DNA of 64,000 nt from the NCBI GenBank assembly GCA_018524725.1, contig JAEUWP010000135.1, positions 62,001-126,000 on the forward strand. The letters run 5' to 3'. Numbering within the stretch: the first letter of the stretch is position 1; every line of letters begins with the position of its first letter. Positions 46,890-59,963 of this stretch are shown in pieces. The DNA comes from Podaxis mareebaensis (lineage: Eukaryota; Basidiomycota; Agaricomycetes; Agaricales; Agaricaceae). A program made the translations under genes and the position numbers. Below the pieces are notes generated by a model. The model was not told the origin of the DNA and did not search any database. It was given only the letters and a program-made list of their open reading frames with translations.

Positions 46890-48828
46890 CACCAATCTAG
46901 TGGTGAGTGTGTTTGTTTTAGTATGAAATTTGATTGAGCGATAATGAATCGGAGACAGCCGCTTTCGACGCTTTCTTATGTCATGTTGCATTGTCCGCTT
47001 ACCCTTGCTTTCTAGCTTTCGCTTCTTATTGCAATGACGACACTTTGTAGCCTAACCTTGCTTCGCGTCTACTGTAACATATCCAGCTTCACGAGCTTTT
47101 ATGCCTTTTAAAACCTTACTAGTAATGTTCTGTGTTTGCTCGAATAATACTCTTCGGGATCAATTACTCGCCCTGCTCTTAGACATGAGACTATTTTTAT
47201 TTATCGTGCGGACTCGTGTAATGTTACTATTCTGATATAGCACTTTTCTCTCTTGATTCCACCCACAGAAGGTGATGCTACTATCGCAAAGATCCGTCCG
47301 TACATTCCAGCCGCCTGTGCGGCCTCGGTGAGCAGGCCTTTGGCCGTATGACGAAACCCCAACCTAGACCGCAGGAACAATACCAACGAAAATAGACGGC
47401 GTCAATGTAGGGACACCATGCGCATCATGTTGCCTGGGCTTGGGGTAATTCTGTAATTTCCGTCAGTTGTACTTGTTTTGGCCGCCTTTCATTTTTCATG
47501 ATGCAACCCATGTGCGACACGCCTCCATTTCTCGTAACAAGGGTTCTGAGAAGAACAAAGCCAGAGTATTCTTCACCGCCCGCCCTCCCCTAGTATTATC
47601 TCGTCATACCCTTTTTGGACTCGTCTCCTGCTATAACGCTGCAATGCAGCTGGGCTGCAGCTTAAAACGCACATAGGAACCATTAGATTTAGACCTGTTG
47701 TATGTGAACAGATCAGTTGCTATTTTTGTCCACCTTCTGATTGGTGAGACGGGCTAAACATACTCGTGACGTCATGGAGCAGGAGACTGCAACGGGAGAT
47801 GAATCATTAATCTTATTAAACGTTTTGGGCCATTCAACTTCTGGTAACGTTAGGTCAACGGCGTGACTCGCCTGCCCAGCTGCCACATGTTACTCTGTAT
47901 TACTGTGTAATTCAGCTAAGTACTGAGACTCCACTTCCCAATAAGGTTACATGTTGCACTTGGTTACCAGTCGGCCCGCTGCGTTTGCTTCTTTTTGTTC
48001 TTCGACGTTCACTTTCGGAAATCCTCAGGACACCATCTCGCCTAGGGAGTCCCTTAGTGCTGGTTCGCGGCATTTGGTCCTCGGCAGAGGTAACGGCGCA
48101 AAAAGAGATCCCCCATGCCAAGCCTGGAGGGTGACAGGGATCTTGAACCCATGAGAATTGTATCAAATCCACAATACAGCTGTTATGGTACTCTCCGACA
48201 GACGTATCAAATCCGCAACACAAACCGTCATGGTCCTCTCCGCTAGAACTTTGTTGGGATTCAGTTGGATCTGAGTCATATACTCGAGTCACTGTCAACC
48301 TTCCGAGTTAATCAGAGAAAACTCAAGGCGGTTTCATCTTATGAATCGGACGAGCGATCGCTATCATGCGCTTATGGGTTCTGTGATCGCTACTGGCAGT
48401 AGCCTGCTGCTATGGCCAGGGCGTAGGTCGTTTACTTCTCGGTCAGTCAATAGCACAGGATGTGGTATCCCGAAAGCCAGGGCATGGAAGTGTCTCTGAA
48501 ACTGAATATGCGTATTTCCATGGTCGCTGAGCCCCGGTTCTCCCTGTTCCGGATTGCTCCGTCGTTGAGCCACACAGCCCTTCTTTGTTCTTTGGCGCTC
48601 CCTCAACATCATATTGGCGAGGATCACAAGTACGAGAGACTCTACAGCGGTCGGGTACCCTCGGAATTGCTCGTTGACTCGATCCTCAATTGTCCCATGG
48701 AGCTCGAGAAGGAAACGATGAATGGCTATAGTATTTAATGCTTTGGACGTACGCGACTCGACTCATCCTGCATACACACTTCCCTCGTCTTTCAGAAGCG
48801 TTGGTTTATCATAACTGGCCAACTGAAA
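46890..48828. other. 1.9 kb upstream of the PDR transporter, no confident gene
   Basis: Short frames on both strands, none recognisable. It contains a two-copy tandem repeat at 48160-48247 and otherwise unremarkable sequence. The right end is the transporter promoter. An intact gene is unlikely here. Confidence 0.4.
48160..48247. repeat. two-copy tandem repeat, 44-bp period
   Basis: GTATCAAATCC begins both units (48160 and 48204), followed by CAA.ACA and ATGGT.CTCTCCG in each. The two units differ at several bases. It lies about 600 bp before the PDR start. Confidence 0.6.
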
Positions 48829-51800
48829 ATGAGTGGCCACACCCCACTGGCTTCACCATCCAAGGTCTGACCGCCAATAGCTGTTTTAGACATCATGTCA
48901 ATCTCACGTATTGCATAGGTGGATTCATCCGCACACGTTAATATGGGGCGTTTCGACGCGGAGGGTGTAAAGGAGCTCAAACGAACCTTGTCGCACCTGA
49001 CTAATGCACGCCCCGAAGTCGATTTTGAACAAACTCTCCGGACCGTGCTCAAATGGTAGGCGAACCTCAGAGAATACATTGCAAAAGTGGAAACTGATGT
49101 GGTTATCTATCCTCAGCCGGACAGAGGCGAATGTTAAAGCACGAGAATTAGGCATTGTGTTCCAAGACCTCAATGTGGTTGGTCTGGGCTCAAGCATAGC
49201 CCACCAAGAAAACTTAGGCTCTTTGTTGAATCCACTCAATATTGCCGAAGGTATCCGGAGGTCTCGCCACCCTCCAACGCGTGACATCATTCAAGGATTC
49301 GAGGGAGTGGTCCGCCCCGGAGAGATCCTACGTGAGTGACTATAACCCTCTATTCGACCCATATTCAACCCCAGTAGTTGTGCTTGGAAGCCCTGGTTCT
49401 GGCTGTAGCACCTTGCTAAAAGCTTTGACAAACCAAAGGCAAGAGTATTGGGCCGTCAATGGCCAGGTTCACTATGACAGTTTATCACCTGAGGAAGTCG
49501 AGAAACATTACCGAGGAGACGTTCAGTATTGTCCCGAGGATGACGTTCATTTTCCATCTCTCACTGTCGCACAGACCATTCGATTTGCAGCTCACCTTCG
49601 GGCACCACAGTATCGACTCGGGCATTCAAGAACGGACTACACCGAACTTGTGACAGATGCCTTGATGACACTTTTCGGTCTCCAACATGTGAGGGACACC
49701 CTGGTTGGCGACGCTATCATTCGTGGGGTATCTGGTGGCGAGAAGAAACGCGTATCCATCTGTGAAGCTCTTGCAAGTCGTGCATGTATCACCGCATGGG
49801 ATAAGTGAGTATGGTCTCAATTAATAGGAGTCCCTCCTAATGAATGTAAAGCTCTACTCGAGGTCTTGATTCATCGACCGCTCTGGAGTACATGCGTGCT
49901 ATACGCTTAGCAACGGATATTGGTCGATTGACAACTATCGTTTCGCTCTACCAGGCTGGCGACCAACTGTTCGAACTGGTGGACAAGGTCAGTCCCCCAT
50001 TCTAGCAAGTTCTTGGGAGATACTGACTGAATCTCGCACAGGTCTGCGTTGTATATGAAGGCAGAATGGCATACTTCGGCCCAGCGCAGAAGGCACAAGA
50101 CTATTTCATTGACATGGGTTACGTCCCTGCACCGCGGCAGACAACGGCCGACTTCCTAGTTTCCGTGACAGATCCACGAGCACGAATGTCACGCAAATCA
50201 TCATTAACTACTCTCCCCAAGACGGCGCAAGAGTTCTCTGACTACTTCAAACGATCCCCTCTTGGGCAAACCAACAAGGCAGAGATAAGGGCCTATCACG
50301 AAGAGTATGTAGGAAACAGTGCCAAGGCAGACGAATATCGTCACAATGTCCAAAATGAACGTGCAACTACTGCACTTGCCGGATCACCTTATACCACTTC
50401 CCTGCTTGTGCAAACAAGGGCAGCAATGATTAGGCGGGTGGAAATCCTCCGAGGAAATATGCTCGCAACCTCGTTAAATGTCTTGTGAGTAATTTAGTGA
50501 TTCATTCCCAGAGAAGCATACCAATCTTGATTGATACACAGCTCGTACTTGTTCCAGGGTATAATTTCTGGGACCGTCTTTCTCAAGGCCCCAAAGTCCA
50601 CAGACGGATTCTTCTCTCGCAGTGGGATCCTCTTCTTGTGGGTTTACACATGATCTAACAGTAAACTTGGATACTGAAATTGATTAGCTGTCTCCTCTTT
50701 GCCGCTCTGTTGACCCTTTCGGAGATCCCCTCGCTGTTTTCTCAAAGGGCCATCATCCTTAGACATCGCCGCTGGGCACTATACCACCCCTTTATCGACG
50801 CAGCTGCTTACACTTTGGTCGATATTCCTGTCACATTCATTTGCATTGTGGTATTTGGAGGTTTAATTTACGCCCTCGTCGGACTACAAGGCTCCGCATC
50901 ACAGTTCTTGTGAGTTTTGAGTTCATCCCACACCCTCGCGGTTGCACTTACGGTATAACTTTCTTTAGCATCTTCTTCCTATTTGTGTTTGTTATGTCTT
51001 TGACCTTGAGAGCCTGGTTCCGAGCATTGGCTGCGGCATTTACAACGGAAGGTGAGAATGCAACACTATGCGCCTCTCAAGTGATCTCAAGATTGCGTCC
51101 GCAGCACCTGCTACAACATGTGCTGGTATTTCACTACTTGCCTTTTCAATTTATACTGGTGAGCATCTAAACACTCTATGTCTACTTCTAACTAAATTAC
51201 TTTCTCAGGGTATACCATACCCGAGTCATCAATGATATGGCCTTTGCGTTGGATAGTTTATATTAACGTGAGCGCTTTTCAGATGTCCACTAGCAGAGCT
51301 CCTAAAGGTCTCCGAAGCCAATACGCTATGGATTCGACGCTCTGATGACGAACGAGTTCCATACGCTGAACGCTACATGTTCCTCTCTTGTCCCTCAAGG
51401 ACTAGGATATGAAAACATTACCCTCGCCAATCAGGTCTGCACCACTGTCGGATCTCTTCCTGCGGAGCCAGTCGTCAACGGGTCTCGCTTTGTTCTGCTG
51501 GCATATGGGTACTCGCATGATAATCTATGGCGCGTGAGTAACTACCTTCCTTTGCATCTCATTCAAATCTCAGCTGTTGGCTTCAGAACTTCGGTATTGT
51601 TGTCGCGTTCGGCGTTGCTTTCATTCTCATTCTGTTCACGTTCATGGAGGTCAATACGAAAACCTCCATAAAGGGGTCTGTCGTCTTGTTCAAGCGCGGG
51701 TCGAAACGTATTGCTCCATCACCACCCAAAGACGAGGAAAATGCAGTTTCTAAGGAGGTTGTCCCGGAGAACTTGATCGGTGACACTCTAGATGACACTG

Positions 51801-54471
51801 CACGACCCGTGGCAATGACCGATACCTTCACTTTCTCCCATTTACGCTACGTCATCCCTAGTGCTGATGGAGAAAAGGTCCTCCTCGATGACGTATCTGG
51901 TTTTGTGGCCCCTGGCCGCCTGACGGCATTGATGGGTGAGTCGGGAGCGGGAAAGGTTAGTCCAACACCCTTGAACATTCAGCGCAGTGCTCAAAAACCA
52001 CATGATCTTCGCAGACAACACTATTGAACGCTCTGGCGCAACGTACCAATATCGGTAAAGTCACGGGAGAACGCTTTGTCAACGGTCAGAGGCTTCCGGA
52101 TGACTTCCAAACTCAAACGTGGGTTCCAACACTCCACATCACAAGATGTTAGCTCATTCTGTGTTCCAGAGGGTATTGTCAACAGATGGATACACATTTG
52201 TCGACCGCAACTGTTCGGGAAGCTTTGTTATTCTCTGCTAAGCTTCGCCAGCCAGCTTCAGTACCGTTGAAGGAAAAGGAAGCATAGTGAGCTCCTCTCT
52301 CGTAGCTGGGGATCAACCTGACGGTCAAATCTTAAAGCGTTGACAAGTGCATCAAGCTTTGTGGATTAGAACAGTACAAAGATGCTGCCATAGGATCGTT
52401 GGGTATCGAGTATCGCAAACGAACTACAATTGGGGTCGAGTTGGCTGCCAAGGTCGGTGGAACATTCAATTTATAGTGAGTATCTTCAACTGACTTAGAA
52501 TAGCCAAAATTGCTTCTCTTTTTGGATGAACCGACCTCGGGGCTTGATTCGCAAAGTGCTTGGAATATCGTAGCTTTCTTGCGTAACCTGGCCGATCATG
52601 GCCAAGCAATCTTGTGCACGTAAGACGCTTTTGCCTCTTGTTTATGCCGTTGTCATTGACCTTTATCTTTTACAGGATTCATCAGGTACGATGATATTAG
52701 CACTCTTAAGCTGCGACTTAAACTCGTTTTATTCAGCCCTCAGCGGAGCTCTTCTCAGTAAGTGTGCCGAGTCCAATCCTTTCGGTTATTCTCAAGGCAG
52801 CGCAGATGTTCGACCGCTTGCTTTTACTTCGTAAAGGAGGACAGACCGTCTATTTTGGTGATATAGGTAGAAACGGAGACACCCTGATCAACTACTTTGA
52901 ACGGAATGGTGCGAGGAAATGCCAGACTAAGGAGAATCCGTAAGCCGATGTGGATCTCAAGTGGTTCCTATTTAACGTGACGTGTAGTGCAGAATATATG
53001 CTTGACGTGATCGGAGCAGGAGCAACTGCATCGTCCAACCAGGATTGGCACGAGATCTGGACAAAATCCGTCCAGTTCAGAGAGCTGGAACGGACTATTG
53101 ATCGCATTCATACTGAGGGCCGCCAACGTCCACCCGTCGAAACCGCTCAGCATACCGAATTCCCGACGCAATGGAGTTACCAGTTGGTTGAGCTTGTGAA
53201 ACGCAATGCTGCTCATTATTATCGAGATCCAACTTTGCTTATTTCCAAATTGAGCTTGAACATTGTCAGTGGTCTCTTTATTGGATTTACGTTTTTCAGG
53301 GGAGAGGAGAGCCAGCAAGGAATACAAAATAAGTTATTTGTAAGTGGCGCTAATCTCCGCGAAGTTATGGGACTGATACACCAATTTTAGTCCATTTATA
53401 TGGGCCTTGTCTGCAGGTGCGTTTAGCGATTGCCCTTCGCGAATTCCCAAGTTGATCCGATTTTATCATCCTAGTGTCCCCCTCGCAAACCAGCTCATTG
53501 TCACCTACATTACTATTCGTAATGTCTACGAAGTCCGCGAACGTCCAAGCCGGATGTACAGCTGGACGGCTTTGGTCACCTCTCAAATCCTGGTCGAAGT
53601 CCCATGGAATATCCTCGGCTCGTCACTGTACTTCGTCAGCTGGTATTGGAGTTCCCGCTTGAGCACAGACCGTGCCGGATATACATACCTCATGTACGGA
53701 GTGCTCTTCCCGATCTACTATTCAACTATTGGACAAAGTATGGCGTCGATGGCCCCAAACGCTGAGATTGCAGCGATCATCTTCGGGTTTTTGTTCTCGT
53801 TTGTTCTCGTATTGTGAGCACTGTGGTTCTTGTTCCGCGGAATACCTCTGAAATTCGTCGCAGTAATGGTGTCATGCAACCGTACCGGGCGCTGCGCTGG
53901 TGGCGATGGATGTGAGCTGTTAGAAACTTGGTTTTGATATAATCATGTTGACACGTCTGCCAGGTACTGGGTTTCTCCATACACCTACTTCGTCGAGGGC
54001 ACTGTCGGAAATGGTGCGTTTGATCCTCTCCTGCACAAGGTTTTCAGGAGCCAACCAGTCTTTAACCTCTGACAGTGCTCGGGCGTCAGCGAGTTACCTG
54101 CTCCGATGTTGAACTCGTATCTCTGAGCCCACCGGCAGGTCAAACCTGTTTACAGTACATGAGCAGATATATCACTGCCGTGGGCGGTTACTTGGCCAAT
54201 CCCAGCGACACATCCTCGTGCCGGTACTGCGGGGTGGCGGAAACAGACCCTTACTTGGCTTATGGCTTCCACATTTTCTATAGTCATCGTTGGAGAAACG
54301 TTGGCATCTTCACAGGCTTCATCGTTTTCAATGTAAGTTTTATACTGGTTACGAAATGATGGCTGGGTTTACAGTGCCTTGCAGATCGTCACTACATATA
54401 TTTTTACATATATCTTCCGCATTCACACCGGAGGTTGGTTTGGCGGCCTGCGGAGGACCCTCAAGAAGTAA
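48829..54471 (+). CDS. pleiotropic drug resistance (PDR/CDR) ABC transporter, subfamily G full-size
   Basis: An ATP-driven plasma-membrane exporter with the order NBD1-TMD1-NBD2-TMD2. ATG 48829 gives [12 protein letters not shown], then [16 protein letters not shown] and the PDR N-terminal block [19 protein letters not shown]1 has the PDR-type Walker [15 protein letters not shown] (Cys for Lys) and signature [14 protein letters not shown], with [15 protein letters not shown]1 includes [20 protein letters not shown] and [20 protein letters not shown]2 has the canonical Walker A GESGAGKTTLLNAL, a weak signature ([19 protein letters not shown]) and [15 protein letters not shown] with CTIHQPSAELF. 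TMD2 has [19 protein letters not shown] and [14 protein letters not shown]. It ends GLRRTLKK at TAA 54469-54471. More than 15 introns keep frame. About 1400 residues, apparently functional. Confidence 0.92.
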
Positions 54472-54613
54472 AAGTGCCACCCATACTAGCTATCAAGTCT
54501 CGTATATTTATTCGTAGCATTTAGTTACAGGACACACAACTCATGAAATAATTTTTGAAAACTATATACATACATAATAGGTATCAATGAATGGGATGAT
54601 CAATGGTACACAC

Positions 54614-56604
54614 TTATAATCCAGTGATCTGAGTGCGAGGAGGTGCGATAACTTCATACTGCAAGACGAGATCGATCTTTCCCTGAGGTGGAACAGAGCA
54701 CACCCAGTCGAATTTTCCATCCTTTCCAAGAGACTCAACATTTACATCGGGCTCATCTGCACCGCTCCATTGAGCGAAAACACCAGAGGAAATCTTCACC
54801 TTCTCAGGAGCCTTAATCTCACCAGATCTAGATTCCTCGAGGACGTTAGCCAGGAGAGGATTGATCTGTTTGACAGTGATAATGGAGTCATCGGAGATAG
54901 GGAATTGGTCCGTGACCTTGAGGTCATCGACGGCAGTAGTCTTCGTGTTGAAGATTGTGATGCGCTGAGTGTAAAGATGGGTCGTTGTCTTGTTGTAAAA
55001 GCCAGTGCGCGTAGTCTTTTTGATGCGGGGGTGGTAGACAACCCGGACAGAAGGGTCGAGTCTGCAGAAAATTAATAGTTGACCGGGACAATAACAACAG
55101 GACGAACCCAAGGGGACAGTCGAAACTTTCTTCGGGACTGACTGGTGGAACATCGGTGCGTGCAATGAAGCTTCCATTCACATAGATACTTGCTTGGCCA
55201 CTCAGGAGCGTATACTCAGACGCGTTCTTGATCTTAGCCTGTAGAAACATGAGTCCTGAAGTGCTCCACAGCGAGGCGTGATAGATAGCTTACACTCAGA
55301 TGGGTCTTGGCTTCTTGCTTAGGCACAGAAACCCAACGCATTGTCGCGTCCAAGTTCAACTTGACGATCGTAACGTTGTGTGTAGCGCCGTCAGAGGGAA
55401 CTGTAATCTTTCCTGGTACTCCGAACGTTGCGGTGATGTTGCCTTTCGAGTTGACGTAAGCTACTTCTTGTTGCATACTTTCAACCTCTTCTACGAGTGA
55501 TTGCATTCCATGGAAGCTCGCTGAAGCAGGTGCCGCTAAGCGCCGGCTTGTCTGTTTCGTACGTGTGGAGCGGCTCATAGTCCTTACCGGCGGGACTGAA
55601 GGGGGCTGGTAGACGGATATGGTCCAAGGAGAGAGACGAGGAATGTCGACGCCAAATGTCGGCTCAGCCGTTTCGAGTGTCAGATACACGTCTTTCCAAT
55701 CCTGCAAAACAGAGTGTTAGCATAAGGACTTTACTACGTGCCGGATGTTGCAAGAAATGCCTTACCTCGCCGGTGCTCTGTGATATCGACGCTTTATATG
55801 TCAATTCAACAGGCTTCTCTTTGGCCTGCATGTCCACTCGGATATCGTAGAGAGCTTGCCAGGAAGCCCTGTAGACGGCTATGCAACGCCATAAGTACCT
55901 TGTTGGTGGGTTTTATTGAGATACCCACCGTAAATAAGTCTGATCTCCACCTCTTCTTCAGCATCCGCGAAGACTCCCACTACTACCTTCATCCCAAGGT
56001 CTTGATTCTCTGCTGGACCGGCAAGTTTCAGACTTTCGGCACCAATCTGGGCTTCGAGGGCTTCTAATTCGTCTCGAAGCTCAGTAATTCTGCCGTCCAG
56101 CTCTTCTCCCGTCGTTTGGTAGGTCTTGACGATATGCGCGAGGTCAGAGGCGTCAACGTCCTTCACGTTGAGCGTTCCAAGGTAGCTCTCCAAAGACTTG
56201 GTGGCTAGGGAGCATCGGTTCATCGCTTGTTCCGTTTTATTCTTCTGACGCAAAAGTTCGTTAAGCTTGTCCGAGGTGGTAGGCTTCGTCGGAGGCGGAA
56301 TGCTGGAAATTGTCACGTCATGAATAGTTGCTCGTCCAGATCCCTCGACTCTGTTCCAAAGTCAGCATACACGCCTGAGATATGTTGTAAGACTGGCATA
56401 CTTCAGAGACTTCTGGTCAAGAGCATTGGGTAGTCCACTAACGTTGACCTGGTTGAGTCCTACTTTCACGCTGAACTTGAAGACACGTGTGATCTCTGCG
56501 CGAGATGAATAGAGGCTGACGTTTGTGATCTTACTATCCTGGACAGAAACCAAGTTAATGGCATGGGGCTCAAAGGATGGAGGAACTTCAGTGTTTGTAG
56601 ACAT
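54614..56604 (-). CDS. DUF4140/DUF4139 protein (mucoidy inhibitor A-like)
   Basis: A protein of the MuiA-like family, widespread in fungi and bacteria with no settled function. The start at 56602-56604 gives MSTNTEVPPSFEPHAINLVS. DUF4140 follows (NVSLYSSRAEITRVFKFSV, LNQVNVSGLPNALDQKSLK). A coiled coil spans about residues 95-190 (LNELLRQKNKTEQAMNRCS, DGRITELRDELEALEAQIG). DUF4139 then runs through ASWQALYDIRVDM, NYKASISQSTGEDW-like sequence and LSPWTISVYQPPSVPPV. It continues with KIKNASEYTLLSGQASIYVN and ends EVIAPPRTQITGL at 54614. Five or six introns are spliced. The gene converges with the PDR transporter with only 142 bp between stops. It is intact. Confidence 0.88.
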
Positions 56605-57043
56605 GTTTACTGAGCCCCGTTAGCACGGTTGAACTCGGGAGTAGTGGAGAAAGGTATTCAAACGCCTTCCTTGGCTTCGGGTTTAGTTAAGTGATAATGG
56701 TTCGGGGTTGCACATGACAGTCATTATCCATGGAGTGAGGCAGTGCACTCCGAGCATGAGTGACACTGTGAGACAGGAAGGGGAGAATACCCATAAGAGG
56801 ACAGCTTCTGCGGTATGGGTTGTCATGTTGTCGACTAAGTTGGAAGAGTCCTATTGATTCTTGCCACATCTGGCCGTTTGTTGCTACCATAAAAGGTTTT
56901 GTCTGTCGTGTGAAAAAACCTTGTTTTTATAACAAGTAGATAAATATAGATAGTATAGATGACGAGATAATTGCTTCCACAAGGAAGCTGCTGTTAAGGG
57001 CTGTGGTGTCATGTTCGACTTCTGATGGATCCTCAGTTGTAAG
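56605..57043. other. intergenic, DUF4139 promoter and ThDP copy 1 far 3' flank
   Basis: About 440 bp without a gene. From about 56986 the sequence matches the 3' flank of the second ThDP copy (62203 onward), so the duplication boundary lies near 56986. Confidence 0.45.
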
Positions 57044-57045
57044 TA

Positions 57046-57220
57046 CAGTCACCTCTCTCTTAACCCATATCTCTAATAACCCATACTCTCCAGTAACCCA
57101 TAGCTTTTTCCTTCCACCGAGTTGGTACGCGGGGGTTCCACACCCATAACCCATAACATTACCATACCCCATAACCCATAGGTCATCCGGGCCAAAAACC
57201 CATAGCGCCCATGACATAAT
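57046..57220. repeat. left terminal inverted repeat plus subterminal AACCCATA array
   Basis: About ten copies of (T)AACCCATA or a close variant are spread over 150 bp after the terminal repeat, all in one direction. The counterpart at 58150-58247 has fewer copies, in both directions. Such arrays are commonly transposase-binding sites. Confidence 0.6.
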
Positions 57221-58247
57221 ACAATAGATTTATATCAAAATATGACCAATAGCGCGATCTTCACATCCAACACAGCAAGTCTCATACGTCAATAATGGTA
57301 CTGAGCAGCCAAAAGAAAGAAAAAAATGTGTCAGTGTTTTTTTGCGACTGCCTATCTCATGCCACCCAAGCCAGCCACCCTTCTTGAGACATTGGAAAAG
57401 GACCTGCGTTCTTAAACGCCAGGTATCAGCTCGGAAGACTGCCCTCAAGTCCCGGTTGTCCGGAGGCGAAAAAATTACAACCGCAGATGAAGAATGGCTC
57501 GATAATGAGGGCAACCTTGTGAAAGAAACTCGCATTGTTGCTCCGTTCAAGGAGTCTCCGACAAAGCAAGTTGATACCCTCGATGAAGTGCAGCAACTCA
57601 CAGTAAAGAAGTTGGGGGAGACTGCAGGTGACTTGCCTATGACAGTGGGCAAGAAGCGAAAACATATATGAATAAAATTCAGTGGATTCTATTTAAAATA
57701 ATTACTCTTCCAGGCCCCGGAAATGACGGTGCTGCCGTCAAGGGTCAACCAAATAACTCAAAGACCAAAGCAAAATCAAATCTGAAGCGCATAAATGCAA
57801 CACTTGCACAGACAGTGAAATTAATGGTGATGATGATGATGTCGATGATGACTCATTGGAACCAGTCACTGTCGCAAGCCGTCAATGCTTACTCAAGGCC
57901 TCTATGCTCATCAATGGGTATCTCCCCACCACAAACCACTCATTCTCAAGGTCAATGGAACAGATTTTGGCGACGTTCAACTGTCAACTTCGTCTGGAGG
58001 AGGTAGAAAACCTAAAGGATATGAGTATCCTTGACTATTTTCCCCGGAAAGCCATATAGTATACAAGTTATGCCTTGTCTCTTCGCTTATAGAAGTCTTT
58101 TGCATAGTATAGCACGGAAATGATTTTTTTCGATTTTTAATGAATTTATTTAGCGCTAAAAACTGACCTCTTTGATAACCCATACTCTGTCATAACCCAT
58201 AGCTCGACCCTTCCACCGAGGGCTATGGGTTAAGAAAGAGGTGACTG
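57046..58247. mobile_element. TIR DNA transposon with TA target duplication, Tc1/mariner-pogo type, non-autonomous
   Basis: The left end CAGTCACCTCTCTCTTAACCC and the inverted right end CAGTCACCTCTTTCTTAACCC match, with TA at 57044-57045 and 58248-58249 as target duplication. Length is 1202 bp. Starting with CAGT and using TA is typical of pogo-like elements. Both ends have AACCCATA arrays and a TTCCACCGAG motif. The inside has only scraps of coding (57342-57671; MSILDYFPRKAI near 58020-58059, in the plus direction). No intact DDE transposase can be read, so the copy is taken as non-autonomous or degenerate. The paralogous locus lacks it. Confidence 0.8.
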
Positions 58248-58249
58248 TA

Positions 58250-59963
58250 CACGTCAAGAAACTACAAGTACATATACAGAACGACTGTCAAACCTACGAA
58301 ACAACTATTTGACAAACCTCTCATAACCCTTCAAGCACGCAATCCAACACCGCACAGCGCCTCTCCTCCAGAACAACCTTCACAGCCTCCGTTATACTCC
58401 TTTCCAGTCCTTCCTGACCAGCATATTCACCAGTACCCACTTTGCGACCCCAGGCCCAACCCGAAGACGCCGCAACCGCAATTTGCGAATAGTCTGGGCA
58501 ATCAGGTCCGAAACCAGTCGTAAGCTCATCAATAGAGGCTTTGCTCCCATCCCCTGTGGGGTAAACACCCAACATAGAAGCCTTCGGCGCCTGGATATAT
58601 CGACGCTAGCAAATGGTTGATGCTTTAGGGAAGGCGTCACTTACGTTCCAGCCTCCGTTGTTCAATACGATAGTCAAGAACGGCTGTTTCCGATAACCAT
58701 TAGTTATGTACCACACGAAGTACTAGAAATTCACCGTTTGATACTTCCTCGCCATCCAGAACGCAGTGCTTGGGATACTAAACATGTATGAACCGTCCCC
58801 AACGATGACTACAAGAAGTTCGTATGCTTTCTTCCCGACTTCAGCGCCAAGATAGGCTCCCACCGCAGCCCCAAGTGCCCATCCCAAAGATGCTCCTCCC
58901 GAGGTCAAGAGGCTCCCTGGGATTTCCTGTCGCACGTGTCCCCAAACGAAAGGGAAGTTGGTAACACCCTCGTTGAGGATGAGCGTCTTGTTCCCCTTGC
59001 TCGATGTCAAGTTCTGAATAGTCCTTCGAAGAGCACCAAGGAGATTCGACAGGGTGAATGTCGCTTTATTATCCACGGCGCCGTCAGGGTAATTGGCTTC
59101 CTCTGCGTCCCACGCCTCCACTTGCCTCTGGTGCTCTTCCGCCAACTGCTTCCCTCGGTCTTGGATAACTTGTCCACCAAGTACGCCTTCTCCTGCAGCC
59201 GCGGCTTGAGCATCTACTTCTCGAACGGACTCGACGAGTTGAGTGAGAGCAAGCTCTGCATCTGCCCTGCAAATCAACTCTGCAGGAAAATGGGTGTAGC
59301 CGACATTCTCTTGTAGGGGGTCGGCACCATCAATAACGAAGACTCGGGCCGATGATGGAGGAGCTTGAACTGCAGGAATCCAAGGAAGGTCGGAGTCAAT
59401 CACAAGAATGACGTCAGCTGATGCGAGATGAGTTGTGTGTGTGTCTGGTATCAAATAGGTGACACCAAGATTGTATGGATGGGAAAAGGGACAGTTGAAG
59501 GCTTGGGGGACAGTTGAGATGACAGGTATAGCGAGGAGGGTGGATAAAGTTAGAAGGGGTGGTACGGCATCTGTGTTTCGCCCAAGACGGGAAGTGATTA
59601 TGAGAGGATGTTGGGCTGTAAGGAGGGCAGACGCAATCTTGCGGGCGGCTGAAAGAATGATGAATGATGTGATGTACTGGGTTGAGCTTCAGGACCGCTC
59701 ACCAGCTGGGGATAAGGCGCTTGCTTCTACAGAGGGCCACCTGCTCAAGCTCGTGTCAATTTGCCCGAAGATGGATTCGGAGACCTCTTCCTCCATAACC
59801 TCACGACGGGCCCAGAGGTAAACGGGTCCCTTTGGCTCACTCGTTGCACTTCAGAAGGGATCAGATGGGATCAGACGGACCTATGCAAGATCACTTACAA
59901 CTGAAGGCCTCGACGTATAGCATGCGGTATCGTTGCACGACTGTTAAGTTGCGCAGTGTAACG
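58250..59963. repeat. tandem duplication unit 1 (ThDP locus)
   Basis: Homologous to 62260-64000, with an offset of about 4010-4037 bp. Homology continues left of the transposon at 56986-57045. The true right boundary is unknown because unit 2 leaves the window at 64000. Confidence 0.85.

Noticed and set aside
53398..53480. Apparent stop codons in the last third of the PDR transporter
   Set aside because: A canonical intron (AG|gtgcgt...cctag) removes them and joins MGLVCS to VPLANQL in frame.
57046..57220. Interstitial telomeric repeat
   Set aside because: The AACCCATA units are not TTAGGG and sit inside matched transposon ends.
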